Assembly (NCBI GenBank): GCA_024643945.1
Contig: JAHELX010000021.1
Location: 1-24,601, forward strand
Origin: Anaerolineales bacterium
GTDB taxonomy: Bacteria; Chloroflexota; Anaerolineae; 4572-78; NAK82
Length of the DNA stretch: 24,601 nucleotides
Direction of reading: 5' to 3'
Shown here: positions 7,729-15,959 of the stretch, piece by piece
How the letters are laid out: each line of letters begins with the position of its first letter
How positions within the stretch are numbered: the first letter of the stretch is position 1
Position numbers and translations under genes: made by a program
The notes under the pieces: model-generated
Told to the model about the DNA's origin: nothing
Database searches by the model: none
What the model saw: the letters and a program-made list of their open reading frames with translations, nothing else

Positions 7729-8082
7729 CTACTCGATCAGCGAGATGAGCACCATCGGTGCCGCGTCACCCTTACGTGGACCGAGCTTGTAGATACGAGT
7801 ATATCCTCCTTCGCGCGCTTCATAGCGCTCAGCAAGTTCGGTAAAGAGCTTGCCCAAAATCTCCGGATCTGGCACATCGCGGGCGACCAACCGCCGTGCA
7901 TGCAGGTCACCGCGCTTGGCAAGGGTAATTAAGCGCTCGGCGTGGGGCCGGACCGCTTTGGCCTTGGCTTCGGTAGTACGGATCCGCTCGTGTCGAAGGA
8001 GTTCTGTCACAAGATTGCGAAATAGGGCTTTACGCTGAGCCGAATTACGTCCCAGTTTTCGACCTGCCACTTTATGTCTCAT
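7729..8082 (-). CDS. rplQ: 50S ribosomal protein L17
   Basis: A 117-residue protein with the L17 signature [20 protein letters not shown] at the N terminus, followed by [20 protein letters not shown] and the C-terminal [19 protein letters not shown]. It is the short bacterial form, which lies near the exit of the peptide tunnel. ATG start at 8082. The spacer to rpoA upstream (8083-8257) contains an 18-bp perfect hairpin, so L17 may be separated from rpoA at the RNA level. Confidence 0.97.
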   Translation of the reverse strand: MRHKVAGRKLGRNSAQRKALFRNLVTELLRHERIRTTEAKAKAVRPHAERLITLAKRGDLHARRLVARDVPDPEILGKLFTELAERYEAREGGYTRIYKLGPRKGDAAPMVLISLIE

Positions 8083-8188
8083 CGTCCAGATTCCTTGTAA
8101 ACCTCAAAATATGCTCTGGCGCTTCCTTGTCCCGAAAACCTCGATATGAACATTGCCAATGATTCGGTCAATCCACCGCCGGCAAACC

Positions 8189-8227
8189 CACCCTGGAGCC
8201 AGGGAACTTTTCCCTGGCTCCAGGGTG
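8189..8227. repeat. 18-bp perfect hairpin between rpoA and rplQ
   Basis: CACCCTGGAGCCAGGGAA (8189-8206) and its exact reverse complement (8210-8227) enclose a three-base loop. On the transcribed minus strand the hairpin is preceded by TTTGT and followed by GGGTTTGCC, so it lacks the U tract of a terminator. The entry TTTGTCACCCTG matches the end of the repeat at 24-95. It may be a REP-like insertion, an RNA processing site or a barrier to 3' decay; the function is not shown by the sequence. Confidence 0.8.
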
Positions 8228-8257
8228 ACAAAGGTCTCCGGATAGCTCACAAGGCTG

Positions 8258-9256
8258 TCAGGCAGCCAGTTCTACCTTATTCGACGACTCGTCAGTGTCC
8301 GAGGGAGCAGCAATACGTTCCATCTCGTCGAGAAAGCCTTTTTCGCGGAGCTTTTCCATCAACTCATCCAGCGACTTCTGACCAAAGTTACGGATAGCCA
8401 GGATCTCTTCCTCGCCCTTTTGCAACTTCTCCAGAATCTCGCCTACCTGAGTGATGCCCGCACGCTTCAGACAGTTGTAGGCGCGCACGGTCAGCTCGAG
8501 CTCCTCAATAGGCGTCTCGTACATTTGGGTTGGGATGCCCCCCTCTTCTTCTTCCTCGACCTCCGGCTCCTCTTCCGTGACGCCGGAGATGAGCGTGAAA
8601 TGCTGCACCAGGATACGCGCTGCCTCACTCATCGCATCATGCGGTGATACAGTGCCATCGGTGCTCACTTCGAAGACCAGACGGTCGTAATCGGTGACCT
8701 GACCAATTCGCGCCCTCTCTACAGCATAGCTTGCCCGACGAATGGGGCTGAAGATAGCATCTACCGGGATCTCACCGATGGGTAGCTTGCCTCGCTCCTC
8801 GGCTGGCGAGTAGCCTCGCCCCGGCTCAACAACTAACTCGATGTCTAGTTCGGCCTCAAGCGAATCGGCCACAAGGAGGGACAGATCGGGGTTGACAATC
8901 TCAACATTGGGCGGACATTCCAGGTCGCCCGCCGTGAGAGTGCCTTCCCCCTTAATTTCAGCTCGCAGCCGTGCCGATTCGTTGTTGAAAAGCTTGACGC
9001 GCAGTTGCTTCACGTTGAGAATCAGAGCTGTCATATCCTCACGCACGTGCGGAATATCCGAGAATTCGTGGTGTATCCCACTGACGCGAAGCGACGTCAC
9101 GGCTGCACCAGGCAACGACGCCAGCAGCACACGACGAAGGGCGTTGCCCAGCGTGATGCCATAACCACTTTCCAACGGGCCAATACTAAAGCGCCCATAA
9201 TTTTGAGCACTTGCCTCAGTTTCAACCTTGGGCAAGACAAGATTCATTTCCGACAA
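8258..9256 (-). CDS. rpoA: DNA-directed RNA polymerase subunit alpha
   Basis: The alpha subunit dimerises to nucleate RNA polymerase assembly. The N-terminal domain shows NYGRFSIGPLESGYGITLGN and LRRVLLASLPGAAVTS. An acidic linker with runs of Glu (EEEPEVEEEEEGG) leads to the C-terminal domain, with LTVRAYNCLKRAGITQVGEI and KSLDELMEKLREKGF, the helix-hairpin-helix module that contacts UP elements and activators. About 20 polar residues extend beyond it. Start: TTG at 9256 lies seven bases after AGGGGG (9269-9264 on the minus strand), giving 332 residues; the ATG at 9247 is the alternative and matches where conservation begins. The open frame continues upstream to 9295 without support. Confidence 0.96.
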   Translation of the reverse strand: MSEMNLVLPKVETEASAQNYGRFSIGPLESGYGITLGNALRRVLLASLPGAAVTSLRVSGIHHEFSDIPHVREDMTALILNVKQLRVKLFNNESARLRAEIKGEGTLTAGDLECPPNVEIVNPDLSLLVADSLEAELDIELVVEPGRGYSPAEERGKLPIGEIPVDAIFSPIRRASYAVERARIGQVTDYDRLVFEVSTDGTVSPHDAMSEAARILVQHFTLISGVTEEEPEVEEEEEGGIPTQMYETPIEELELTVRAYNCLKRAGITQVGEILEKLQKGEEEILAIRNFGQKSLDELMEKLREKGFLDEMERIAAPSDTDESSNKVELAA

Positions 9257-9391
9257 AGCAACACCCCCTGTTAGCATCCATAGTCCTGGGCCCATAGTCG
9301 TTCATATGCAAAGCTGAAGCGCTGGAACCCCAAGTACATCAGTCTGTCTTTCCTCGTCAATATCTCAAGCGAGATTTTCGTAGTACCCTCT

Positions 9392-9432
9392 GCATGAAAT
9401 CTTCGCGCATTCGGCAATTTTATATTTCATGC
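9392..9432. repeat. Inverted repeat in the rpsD-rpoA spacer
   Basis: GCATGAAAT (9392-9400) and ATTTCATGC (9424-9432) are perfect nine-base arms around a 23-base loop that itself contains CGCGCATTCGG. The spacer (9257-9470) is 214 bases, long for this operon. It might hold a secondary promoter or an S4-type autoregulatory leader for rpoA, but I see no convincing -10/-35 pair or known structure. Confidence 0.45.
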
Positions 9433-9470
9433 GCCACAACTTTGCATCAAAATACGGACTGGGTGCGGGA

Positions 9471-10106
9471 CTAACGGCTGTAGTACTCAACAATCAATTG
9501 TTCGTTAAGGGTTATGTCGATATCATCGCGGGAGGGCAAATCGATCACTTTACCCGTCATATGATCCAAATCCAGACTCAGCCAGGCCGGAACCCGACTC
9601 TCATCCAAGATTTGAGATACTTCCTTGAAATAAGGCTTGCCCCCACTCGAATCTCGAACCGCGATGACATCCCCAGGCTTGACCAGATAAGAAGGGATGT
9701 TGGTCTTGCGGCCGTTGACGTCGAAATGACCGTGTTGCACAAGCTGGCGAGCCTGTGCCCGAGAACTGGCAAATCCCAACCGGTAAACTACGTTGTCGAG
9801 TCGGCTTTCGAGCAAAATAAGGAGGTTGAGACCAGTCAGTCCCTTCTGTCGCTGAGCCTCGCGGAAATAACGGCGGAACTGTCGCTCGTAAACGCCGTAG
9901 ACGCGACGTCCCTTCTGCTTAGCACGGAGCTGCAAGGCATATTCGGATTCTTTTCGCCGATATTGAGCTTGCCGCCCGTGCATACCAGGCGCATAAGAAC
10001 GTCGCTCAAAGGCGCACTTGGGTGAGAAACATCGCTCACCCTTTAAAAACAGCTTTTCGCCCTCGCGACGGCATAATTTGCATACTGGATTTGTGTAGCG
10101 TGCCAA
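9471..10106 (-). CDS. rpsD: 30S ribosomal protein S4, zinc-binding form
   Basis: S4 initiates 16S rRNA assembly by binding the 5' domain. The 211-residue protein starts at TTG (10106), five bases after AGGAGG on the minus strand. The N terminus carries Cys9, Cys12, Cys26 and Cys31, the C+ zinc-finger form of S4. The S4 RNA-binding domain is seen as [20 protein letters not shown] and [20 protein letters not shown]. The C terminus [12 protein letters not shown] is typical. In several bacteria S4 represses the alpha operon; no pseudoknot target was identified here. Confidence 0.97.
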   Translation of the reverse strand: MARYTNPVCKLCRREGEKLFLKGERCFSPKCAFERRSYAPGMHGRQAQYRRKESEYALQLRAKQKGRRVYGVYERQFRRYFREAQRQKGLTGLNLLILLESRLDNVVYRLGFASSRAQARQLVQHGHFDVNGRKTNIPSYLVKPGDVIAVRDSSGGKPYFKEVSQILDESRVPAWLSLDLDHMTGKVIDLPSRDDIDITLNEQLIVEYYSR

Positions 10107-10226
10107 GTTATCCTCCTGATTGATCTTCTTTGGATATTTCGAGAGGTTTACAGGTCTGGCAAAACCCTTCGTCCCTCTGGTATCTCCCCGGATCGTATTC
10201 TCTGATCAACTAATAAACTGCATCTG

Positions 10227-10256
10227 ACGACAGCTCAAAATGCTGAAGCCTGTCGT
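10227..10256. repeat. Small hairpin in the rpsK-rpsD spacer
   Basis: ACGACAGCT (10227-10235) pairs with AGCCTGTCGT (10247-10256), with one bulged base, around an 11-base loop. The whole spacer (10107-10329, 223 bases) is otherwise without obvious genes. The minus-strand base run after the stem is not T-rich, so it is not a clear terminator. A role in S4 autoregulation is possible but unsupported. Confidence 0.35.
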
Positions 10257-10329
10257 TATGGAAACAAAATCCCAACACAAGCAACCGTCCAATGACGCAC
10301 TAAACGCCCCATTACAGGCTGGTAATCAA

Positions 10330-10731
10330 TCACACCCGTCGTTTTTTGGGTGGGCGGCACCCGTTGTGCGGGATCGGTGTGACGTCGGTGATAGAACGCA
10401 CTTTGAATCCCACGCCCTGCAATGATCGAATAGCTGCCTCGCGGCCTGGCCCGGGTCCCTTCACGAACACATCTATCTCACGCATGCCGTGATCTTGGGC
10501 GTTCTTGGCCACTTGTTGCGCCGCAAGCTGAGCAGCGTAGGGCGTACTCTTGCGGGACCCCTTAAAGCCAGCCGTACCGGCGCTGGCCCAAGTAATGGCG
10601 TTCCCTTGCTGATCGGTGATAGTGATAATGGTGTTGTTGAAGGTAGCGTGAATGTAGGCGCGCCCATATGGCACGTTCTTACGTTCTTTTCGCCCACCGC
10701 TTCGTCTACTCCTGGCTTTTGCTTTTGCCAT
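10330..10731 (-). CDS. rpsK: 30S ribosomal protein S11
   Basis: This 133-residue protein forms part of the 30S platform near the mRNA exit. The segments [39 protein letters not shown] and the C-terminal [16 protein letters not shown] are diagnostic. ATG start with a strong AGGAGG four to five bases upstream, directly beyond the palindromic heptamer region that separates it from rpsM. The length is normal. Confidence 0.97.
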   Translation of the reverse strand: MAKAKARSRRSGGRKERKNVPYGRAYIHATFNNTIITITDQQGNAITWASAGTAGFKGSRKSTPYAAQLAAQQVAKNAQDHGMREIDVFVKGPGPGREAAIRSLQGVGFKVRSITDVTPIPHNGCRPPKKRRV

Positions 10732-10746
10732 AATACCTCCTCAGAA

Positions 10747-10817
10747 CTGCGCATTGCGTATTGTATGCCAATAGAGCGAATAGGAATACGCAATGCGCAG
10801 CACGCAGTACGCAATAT
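10747..10817. repeat. Palindromic heptamer tract between rpsM and rpsK
   Basis: CTGCGCATTGCGTATT (10747-10762) and its exact reverse complement (10785-10800) are 16-base inverted arms around 22 bases. On the minus strand, beginning a few bases after the rpsM TAG, the sequence reads in sevens: ATTGCGT, ACTGCGT, GCTGCGC, ATTGCGT, ATTC. The inverted arm then reads AATACGC, AATGCGC. The tract ends just before the AGGAGG of rpsK. Confidence 0.8.
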
Positions 10818-10821
10818 TTGA

Positions 10822-11205
10822 CTACTTCTTGGCCCGCGCCCGCCTGCGACCTGGCACCGTCTTGCGCGCGCCGCGCTTGGTGCGCGCATTCGTGCGCGTA
10901 CGTTGGCCACGAACCGGCAAATTACGCCGATGACGGAGACCGCGATAGCATTGGATCTCTTGCAACCGCTTGATGTTCATTTGCACTTCACGTCGTAGAT
11001 CGCCTTCGACCTGATAGTTCCTGTCGATCACTTCACGCATCCGGGCGACTTCGTCCTCCGCAAGATCTTTCACCCGTGTATCCGGATTCACCTCCGATTG
11101 CTTGAGGATATCTTGACTGCTTTTGAGCCCAATGCCATAGATGTAAGTCAACGCGATCTCAACACGCTTGTCTCGTGGTAAGTCCACGCCTGCAATACGC
11201 GCCAT
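10822..11205 (-). CDS. rpsM: 30S ribosomal protein S13
   Basis: S13 sits in the head of the small subunit and contacts P-site tRNA and L5 through intersubunit bridges. The 127-residue product has [20 protein letters not shown], the helical [14 protein letters not shown], and the basic [20 protein letters not shown] segment followed by the C-terminal RRRARAKK tail. ATG at 11205 is preceded by AGGAGG. It follows rpmJ by 28 bases. Confidence 0.97.
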   Translation of the reverse strand: MARIAGVDLPRDKRVEIALTYIYGIGLKSSQDILKQSEVNPDTRVKDLAEDEVARMREVIDRNYQVEGDLRREVQMNIKRLQEIQCYRGLRHRRNLPVRGQRTRTNARTKRGARKTVPGRRRARAKK

Positions 11206-11233
11206 ACGTAAGCCTCCTTATCCTGATACACAC

Positions 11234-11347
11234 CTAACCTTGGCGTTGCTTATGCTTGGGGTTGGAGCATATAACTCGCACTACACCCCGGCGCTTAATA
11301 ATTTTACACTTTTCACAACGTCGCTTTACCGACGGTTTCACTTTCAT
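11234..11347 (-). CDS. rpmJ: 50S ribosomal protein L36, zinc-binding form
   Basis: A 37-residue protein read directly from the sequence: it begins [20 protein letters not shown] and ends NPKHKQRQG. Cys11, Cys14, Cys27 and His32 form the CxxC-C-H zinc site of the C+ type of L36. ATG at 11347 with a strong AGGAGG (11364-11359 on the minus strand). It lies between map and rpsM, where it is usually preceded by infA; here only 47 bases separate it from the map stop codon, so infA is absent. Confidence 0.96.
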   Translation of the reverse strand: MKVKPSVKRRCEKCKIIKRRGVVRVICSNPKHKQRQG

Positions 11348-11394
11348 TTTGCTCGATACCTCCTGCTATCTATCCAGCTTTCGGCGGTCTTGTG

Positions 11395-12174
11395 CTACAA
11401 GCGAGTAAGGATCTCAGGTTCCCCATTGACGACAGCGACAGTATGCTCAAAATGAGCCGAACGTTTGCCGTCCATCGTAACGACAGCCCAACCATCATCC
11501 AGTACCCTAGTATGCCAGTCCCCCACCACGACCATCGGCTCCAGAGCAATGGTCATTCCCGGCATCAGGGGATAATTCTTCGGCCGCTGACCACGCCGCC
11601 CCAAAAAATTGGGAACGCCCGGCTCTTCGTGCATATTACGCCCAATACCATGCCCCTGGTATTCGCGCAACACGTTGAAACCCGATCGCTCGACATAGGC
11701 CTGAATGGCACGGATGACATTCCATAAGCGATTGCCCTCCCGTACCTGGGCAATGCCAGCCATCAATGCGCCCTCGGTCACTTCCAATAAGCGCTGAGCT
11801 TCCTCATCCACCTTTCCTATAGCCAGGGTAATAGCTGCGTCGCCGTAAAAGCCCTTGTAAACGGCTCCGACATCTATGCTGATGATATCCCCCTCTTTGA
11901 GTATCCGGCGTGGGTTGGGAATGCCATGCACAATCTCCTCGTTGATGGAGGCACAAATCGAGGCCGGGAAGTCGTTCTGCCCATTGTGCGGATACCCTTT
12001 AAAGGCCGGGATGGCCTGGTGCCGGGTGATAATCTCCTCAGCCACAGCATCCAGTTCAGCGGTCGACACTCCTGGCCGAGCCTTATCACGCATTGTAGCC
12101 AGGACTTCAGCCACAATGCGTCCTGCCTGGCGCATCAACGCCAGCTCTTCTTCAGATTTTATCTCAATCGTCAT
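11395..12174 (-). CDS. map: Methionine aminopeptidase, type I
   Basis: Removes the initiator methionine from nascent proteins. The 259-residue pita-bread enzyme shows all metal ligands: Asp101 (ISIDVGA), Asp112 (FYGDAAI), His175 (GHGIGR), Glu212 (IALEP) and Glu243 (HFEHT), with His83 in VHGIP as the substrate-side histidine. No N-terminal zinc-finger or SH3-binding extension is present, so it is a type Ia enzyme. The ATG overlaps the adk TGA in an ATGA arrangement, indicating translational coupling. Confidence 0.97.
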   Translation of the reverse strand: MTIEIKSEEELALMRQAGRIVAEVLATMRDKARPGVSTAELDAVAEEIITRHQAIPAFKGYPHNGQNDFPASICASINEEIVHGIPNPRRILKEGDIISIDVGAVYKGFYGDAAITLAIGKVDEEAQRLLEVTEGALMAGIAQVREGNRLWNVIRAIQAYVERSGFNVLREYQGHGIGRNMHEEPGVPNFLGRRGQRPKNYPLMPGMTIALEPMVVVGDWHTRVLDDGWAVVTMDGKRSAHFEHTVAVVNGEPEILTRL

Positions 12175-12836
12175 GATAATTCATCGTCTGTAATGGCAGC
12201 ATGCAAGTCGGCTGCCACCGCCTCTATAGGCTGGTCGCCGTTTATTTCTACCAGCACTCCTCGGCGGCGATAGTAATCGATGAGGGGGCTAGTCTGCGCC
12301 CAATACACTTTGAGCCGATTGCGAACTGTCTCTGGTTTGTCGTCATCACGTTGATACAATTCGCCACCATCTTCATCACACACCCCTGGCTGTTGAGGCG
12401 GGTTAAAAAGAGTGTGATAAGACTTACCGCACACCCGGCACAGCCAGCGTCCACTCAGGCGTTCTACCAACACTTCGTCGGGCACCGCGATGTACGGCAC
12501 CACACTGATCTTTTGCCCTCGGGCGGCTAATGCCTGATCCAAAGCTTCAGCCTGAGCTATGGTACGCGGAAAGCCATCCAGCAGCGCACCGTCAGTGCAG
12601 TCGGGCCGACTCAGGCGCTCCATCACCATAGCAATGGTGATGTCGTCAGGCACTAACTCTCCGCGATCCATGTAAGCTTTGGCCTTCAGCCCCAGCTCAG
12701 TTTCGTTTTTAAGGTTCTCCCGAAAGAGATCACCGCTAGCTATATGAGGTAGATCAAGAGCCTCATGCAACATAGCCGCCTGCGTACCCTTACCCGCGCC
12801 CGGTGGGCCAATGAGAATGATAAACTTTGGCTCCAT
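12171..12836 (-). CDS. adk: Adenylate kinase
   Basis: Catalyses ATP + AMP = 2 ADP. The P-loop GPPGAGKGT is at residues 10-18; LLDGFPRT and the arginines of RLSGRW follow. It is the long form with a zinc-type LID domain: Cys133, Cys136, Cys153 and Asp156 are in ligand positions, the fourth ligand being Asp rather than Cys. The length of 221 residues is normal. It lies 12 bases after secY and overlaps map by four bases. Confidence 0.97.
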   Translation of the reverse strand: MEPKFIILIGPPGAGKGTQAAMLHEALDLPHIASGDLFRENLKNETELGLKAKAYMDRGELVPDDITIAMVMERLSRPDCTDGALLDGFPRTIAQAEALDQALAARGQKISVVPYIAVPDEVLVERLSGRWLCRVCGKSYHTLFNPPQQPGVCDEDGGELYQRDDDKPETVRNRLKVYWAQTSPLIDYYRRRGVLVEINGDQPIEAVAADLHAAITDDELS

Positions 12837-12848
12837 TGCAACCTAATG

Positions 12849-14177
12849 TTACTTAATAAACCCTTCGTAGTGGCGCATCAAAAGCTGTGCTTCAAGCTGC
12901 TTCATCGTGTCGAGCACAACACCGACGACGATGAGCAAACCAGTGCTGGTAATGAGCAATGATTGAGTCTGCCCACCCGTGCGCGACAGGCCGGGAATCA
13001 ACTGCACCAGCCAGGGCAAAATAGCCACCACACCCAAAAAGATGGCACCTACCAGGGTGATGCGTTGGAGCACCCGGTTGAGATAGTCCTCGGTGCGTTT
13101 TCCCGGCCGCATACCGGGGATAAACCCTCCCTGGCGCTGCAACGACTCTGCCAGGTTTTGCTGGCGGAATATAACATCGGTGTAGAAGTAGGTGAACCCA
13201 ATGACCATCAAGAAATACATAATCCAGTAAACCCAGGCATCGTTAGCCGGCCGCAGATTGTCGTAAACGCCGTTCACTAAGGCTTGGAAGAAACCAGTCC
13301 CACTCGGGTTGTAAAAGTAGCTAGCGATGGTGCTAGGAAAGATCATAAGCGACTGTGCGAAAATAAGAGGGATCATGCCAGCGCTATTAACACGCAACGG
13401 GATGTGTGCGCTTTGCCCGCCATATACCCGCGTTCCTCGCACTCGCTTACCATACTGAACCGGGATACGCCGCTGCCCCTCTTGAATAAAGACGATGACG
13501 CCCACTGTAGCCGCGGTGATGAGAGCAAAGACCAGCAACCCAACGTAGTCCTGACGCACCACAAAGCCACCCACATTCTGAGGCAACCGGGCCACAATAC
13601 CGCCAAAGATGATCAGAGATACGCCATTGCCAATGCCTTGCTCAGTAATCAATTCCCCTAACCAGACAGCAAAAACCGTACCGGCTGTCATCGTGAGAAT
13701 AGTAGCGACAGTGCCTAATGGATCCACATTAAAACCAAAGTTAGCCAGTACATTGACCCCAATTGACCGCTGGATGACGGCGGCTTGTCCGTAGCCCTGA
13801 AGCGCGGCCAGAGGTACCATCAGCCAGTGGGTGTATTGATTCAACTTAGCCTGCCCGCCCGGCTCTTTGGCGATCTCCTCAAGTTGAGGGATAATTGGCT
13901 GAAGCAACTGGATGATGATGGAAGCCGTGATATAAGGATATACTCCCATCGCCATCACTGAGAAATTCGAGAGGGCACCTCCCGACAACAAGTCCAAAAA
14001 GCCAAAGAGCTGACTCCCGGCCTGACCACTCACCAAAAAACTCCGGAGTGCCTCCTGATTAACGCCAGGTACCGGCACGTGTGCGGCGGCACGATAGACG
14101 AATAAAATGAAAAAGGTGAAGAGAATTTTGCGCCGCAGGTCGGGCAAAGTTAATGCATTCTTAACGGCTTGAATCAT
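12849..14177 (-). CDS. secY: Preprotein translocase subunit SecY
   Basis: The channel subunit of the Sec translocon, 442 residues with about ten hydrophobic membrane segments. Diagnostic segments include RKILFTFFILFVYRAAAHVP at the N terminus, ALSNFSVMAMGVYPYITASI (plug and TM2), GIGNGVSLIIFGGIVARLP, the cytoplasmic loop GQRRIPVQYGKRVRG, and the C-terminal GFIPGMRPGKRTEDYL. ATG at 14177, 19 bases after rplO. Its position between rplO and adk is the standard spc-operon arrangement. Confidence 0.97.
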   Translation of the reverse strand: MIQAVKNALTLPDLRRKILFTFFILFVYRAAAHVPVPGVNQEALRSFLVSGQAGSQLFGFLDLLSGGALSNFSVMAMGVYPYITASIIIQLLQPIIPQLEEIAKEPGGQAKLNQYTHWLMVPLAALQGYGQAAVIQRSIGVNVLANFGFNVDPLGTVATILTMTAGTVFAVWLGELITEQGIGNGVSLIIFGGIVARLPQNVGGFVVRQDYVGLLVFALITAATVGVIVFIQEGQRRIPVQYGKRVRGTRVYGGQSAHIPLRVNSAGMIPLIFAQSLMIFPSTIASYFYNPSGTGFFQALVNGVYDNLRPANDAWVYWIMYFLMVIGFTYFYTDVIFRQQNLAESLQRQGGFIPGMRPGKRTEDYLNRVLQRITLVGAIFLGVVAILPWLVQLIPGLSRTGGQTQSLLITSTGLLIVVGVVLDTMKQLEAQLLMRHYEGFIK

Positions 14178-14196
14178 GCCGAATCCTCTCTACTCC

Positions 14197-14652
14197 TTAC
14201 TTTCTTAGCGGCAGCAGCTCAACTGCGCCACCTGCCGCCTCAATCTTAGCGCGCGCGCTGGCTGAGAAGCGATGCGCCTTCACCGTGAGCCGTCTGTCCA
14301 GATTGCCGCGCCCCAGGATCACTACCGGCTTAGTTGCCGACTTGATGATACCTGCGTCCGCGAGCGTCTCTGGCCCCACTTCTGACCCATCTGAAAACTG
14401 GTCCAGGCGTTCTAAGTTGACCTCAGCGTATTCCACGCGCCAGATATTGGTAAATCCACGCTTAAAAGGAAGCCGGCGCACCAGGGGCAACTGTCCTCCC
14501 TCAAAATAGGGACCCTTACCCCCGCCAGCTCGCGCGCCCTGGCCCTTCGTGCCACGGCCGGCAGTCTTGCCCTGACCGGCGGCAATACCCCGGCCTACAC
14601 GCTTTCTTCGCTTTATACTGCCGACAGCCGGCTGCAAATCATGCAACTTCAT
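14197..14652 (-). CDS. rplO: 50S ribosomal protein L15
   Basis: L15 is a late-assembling protein of the large subunit. The 151 residues start with [20 protein letters not shown], continue into a Gly-rich extended arm ([19 protein letters not shown]) and a folded C-terminal domain with [20 protein letters not shown]. The ATG overlaps the rpmD TGA by four bases (ATGA). Confidence 0.97.
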   Translation of the reverse strand: MKLHDLQPAVGSIKRRKRVGRGIAAGQGKTAGRGTKGQGARAGGGKGPYFEGGQLPLVRRLPFKRGFTNIWRVEYAEVNLERLDQFSDGSEVGPETLADAGIIKSATKPVVILGRGNLDRRLTVKAHRFSASARAKIEAAGGAVELLPLRK

Positions 14653-14849
14653 ACTTCCACCTCTTGCACTTCAACCAGGTGACTCACTTTGTTGATCATC
14701 CCTCGAATCACCGGCGTATCCTTATGCTCCACCGAATGCCCCAGGCGACGCAGCCCCAAGGCACGAATAGTGCCCTTCTGCCGTTCTGAGTAGTTGATGC
14801 TGCTCTTGACCCAGGTGATACGTAAAGACTTGCTCTTCTTCTTAGCCAT
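14649..14849 (-). CDS. rpmD: 50S ribosomal protein L30
   Basis: The 66-residue product begins [20 protein letters not shown] and contains [20 protein letters not shown] and [19 protein letters not shown], typical of bacterial L30. The open frame extends 19 codons upstream, but that part overlaps rpsE; the ATG at 14849 with AGGA a few bases upstream is the true start. It overlaps the end of rpsE by eight bases and its stop overlaps the rplO ATG, so rpsE-rpmD-rplO look translationally coupled. Confidence 0.96.
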   Translation of the reverse strand: MAKKKSKSLRITWVKSSINYSERQKGTIRALGLRRLGHSVEHKDTPVIRGMINKVSHLVEVQEVEV

Positions 14850-15372
14850 CTTTCCTACCCCAGAACGGTTGAACCCGATTGACAGGCAATCCACGCCGGT
14901 TGGCAATTTCAGCCGGATCCTGCAACTCGTTCAAGGCCTTGGCGGTAGCTTTGACTACATTCAAAATATTGGCACTGCCCATACTTTTGGTAAGAATGTC
15001 ACGAATTCCGGCTGCCTCAACCACAGCTCGCACTCCACCCCCGGCAATCACTCCCGTACCCGGCGCCGCCGGCTTCAGGAAAACTTCGGCTGCGCTGTAG
15101 CGAGAAGTTATCTCATGAGGGATGGTAGTCCCAACCAGTGGGATGAGGCGCATATTGCGCCGTGCTCTCTCCGAACCTTTTCGGATAGCCTCAGGCACTT
15201 CGCGCGCTTTGCCTATTCCCACGCCAACACGGCCATGATTATCTCCTACCACCACAACCGCCCGGAAGCTGAAGCGTCGGCCGCCTTTAACCACTTTAGC
15301 TGTGCGCGCGATGTGTACCACACGCTCATCAAGTTCTTCAATCTCTTCAAATTCTTGTTCTCTTCTCGCCAT
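14842..15372 (-). CDS. rpsE: 30S ribosomal protein S5
   Basis: S5 contributes to decoding fidelity and mRNA helicase activity at the entry channel. The 176-residue protein has the double-stranded RNA-binding-like N-terminal domain ([36 protein letters not shown]) and the C-terminal domain with [20 protein letters not shown] and [22 protein letters not shown] at 15372 is preceded by GGAGG. A long repeat-filled spacer (15373-15568) lies between it and rplR. Confidence 0.97.
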   Translation of the reverse strand: MARREQEFEEIEELDERVVHIARTAKVVKGGRRFSFRAVVVVGDNHGRVGVGIGKAREVPEAIRKGSERARRNMRLIPLVGTTIPHEITSRYSAAEVFLKPAAPGTGVIAGGGVRAVVEAAGIRDILTKSMGSANILNVVKATAKALNELQDPAEIANRRGLPVNRVQPFWGRKDG

Positions 15373-15392
15373 ATTTCCTCCGATTGAGCGTA

Positions 15393-15481
15393 TGACCGAT
15401 GGCAGATGGTAGAAAGCAGATAGCAGTCGTCAACTACTAACTACCAGCTACTCGCTATCGGCCATTAGCTACCAACCTTCA
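15393..15481. repeat. Palindromic heptamer tract between rplR and rpsE
   Basis: On the minus strand the tract reads in sevens: GGTAGCT, AATGGCC, GATAGCG, AGTAGCT, GGTAGTT, AGTAGTT. It then continues in the inverted sense: GACGACT, GCTATCT, GCTTTCT, ACCATCT, GCCATCG. The two halves are imperfect reverse complements and would pair. The tract ends just before the rpsE ribosome site and abuts the 90-bp palindrome at 15483-15572. Confidence 0.75.
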
Positions 15482-15482
15482 G

Positions 15483-15572
15483 CTAGTACCCTGTCAACGA
15501 TGATTTGACGAGTAAGAACCAACGCCATGGGCGTCAAAATTACCCGTCAATTTAGCCTTGACAGGGCACTAG
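15483..15572. mobile_element. 90-bp palindromic MITE-like element at the rplR 3' end
   Basis: The terminal inverted repeats are CTAGTACCCTGTCAA (15483-15497) and TTGACAGGGCACTAG (15558-15572), with one mismatch. Inside, TTGACGAGTAA pairs with TTACCCGTCAA, and ACGCC-ATG-GGCGT forms the tip, so nearly the whole 90 bp folds on itself. A solo copy of one end, CTAGTGCCCTGCCAAGGCTAA, occurs at 15960-15980. The rplR TAG stop (15571-15569) is part of the terminal repeat. No coding capacity; mobility is inferred from the structure and the second partial copy. Confidence 0.6.
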
Positions 15573-15937
15573 AACTGCAACCCACCTTCACGCGACGCTT
15601 CGGCCAGGGCTTTCACCCGGCCATGATATTTGTATCCGCCCCGGTCAAATACAACCTGGGTGATGCCGGATTGTACGGCTCGCTCTGCCAGAGTCTTGCC
15701 CACCGCAGCCGCTTGCTCTACTTTAGTCTTGCTTGCTAGACTCTGGCGGAGCGATGGATCTATAGTAGAAACTGCCAACAGAGTATATCCCTGGCTATCG
15801 TCGATGATCTGTGCATAAATATGGTTGAGGCTGCGATAGACGTTCAAGCGAGGGCGCTGTGATGTGCCCATCACTTTACCGCGTACGCGCCCATGGCGGT
15901 GCTTACGCGCCAACCTCACATCGTTCGGCTTACCCAT
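15569..15937 (-). CDS. rplR: 50S ribosomal protein L18
   Basis: L18 binds 5S rRNA together with L5. The 122-residue product starts [20 protein letters not shown] and contains [19 protein letters not shown] and [15 protein letters not shown] sequence ([20 protein letters not shown]), ending EGGLQF. The ATG at 15937 follows GGAG by seven bases; an in-frame GTG five codons upstream is less well placed. The stop codon is provided by the terminal repeat of the adjacent 90-bp palindrome, though the C terminus has normal length and sequence. Confidence 0.96.
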   Translation of the reverse strand: MGKPNDVRLARKHRHGRVRGKVMGTSQRPRLNVYRSLNHIYAQIIDDSQGYTLLAVSTIDPSLRQSLASKTKVEQAAAVGKTLAERAVQSGITQVVFDRGGYKYHGRVKALAEASREGGLQF

Positions 15938-15959
15938 GCTTCTTCTCCACACCTTTCGG

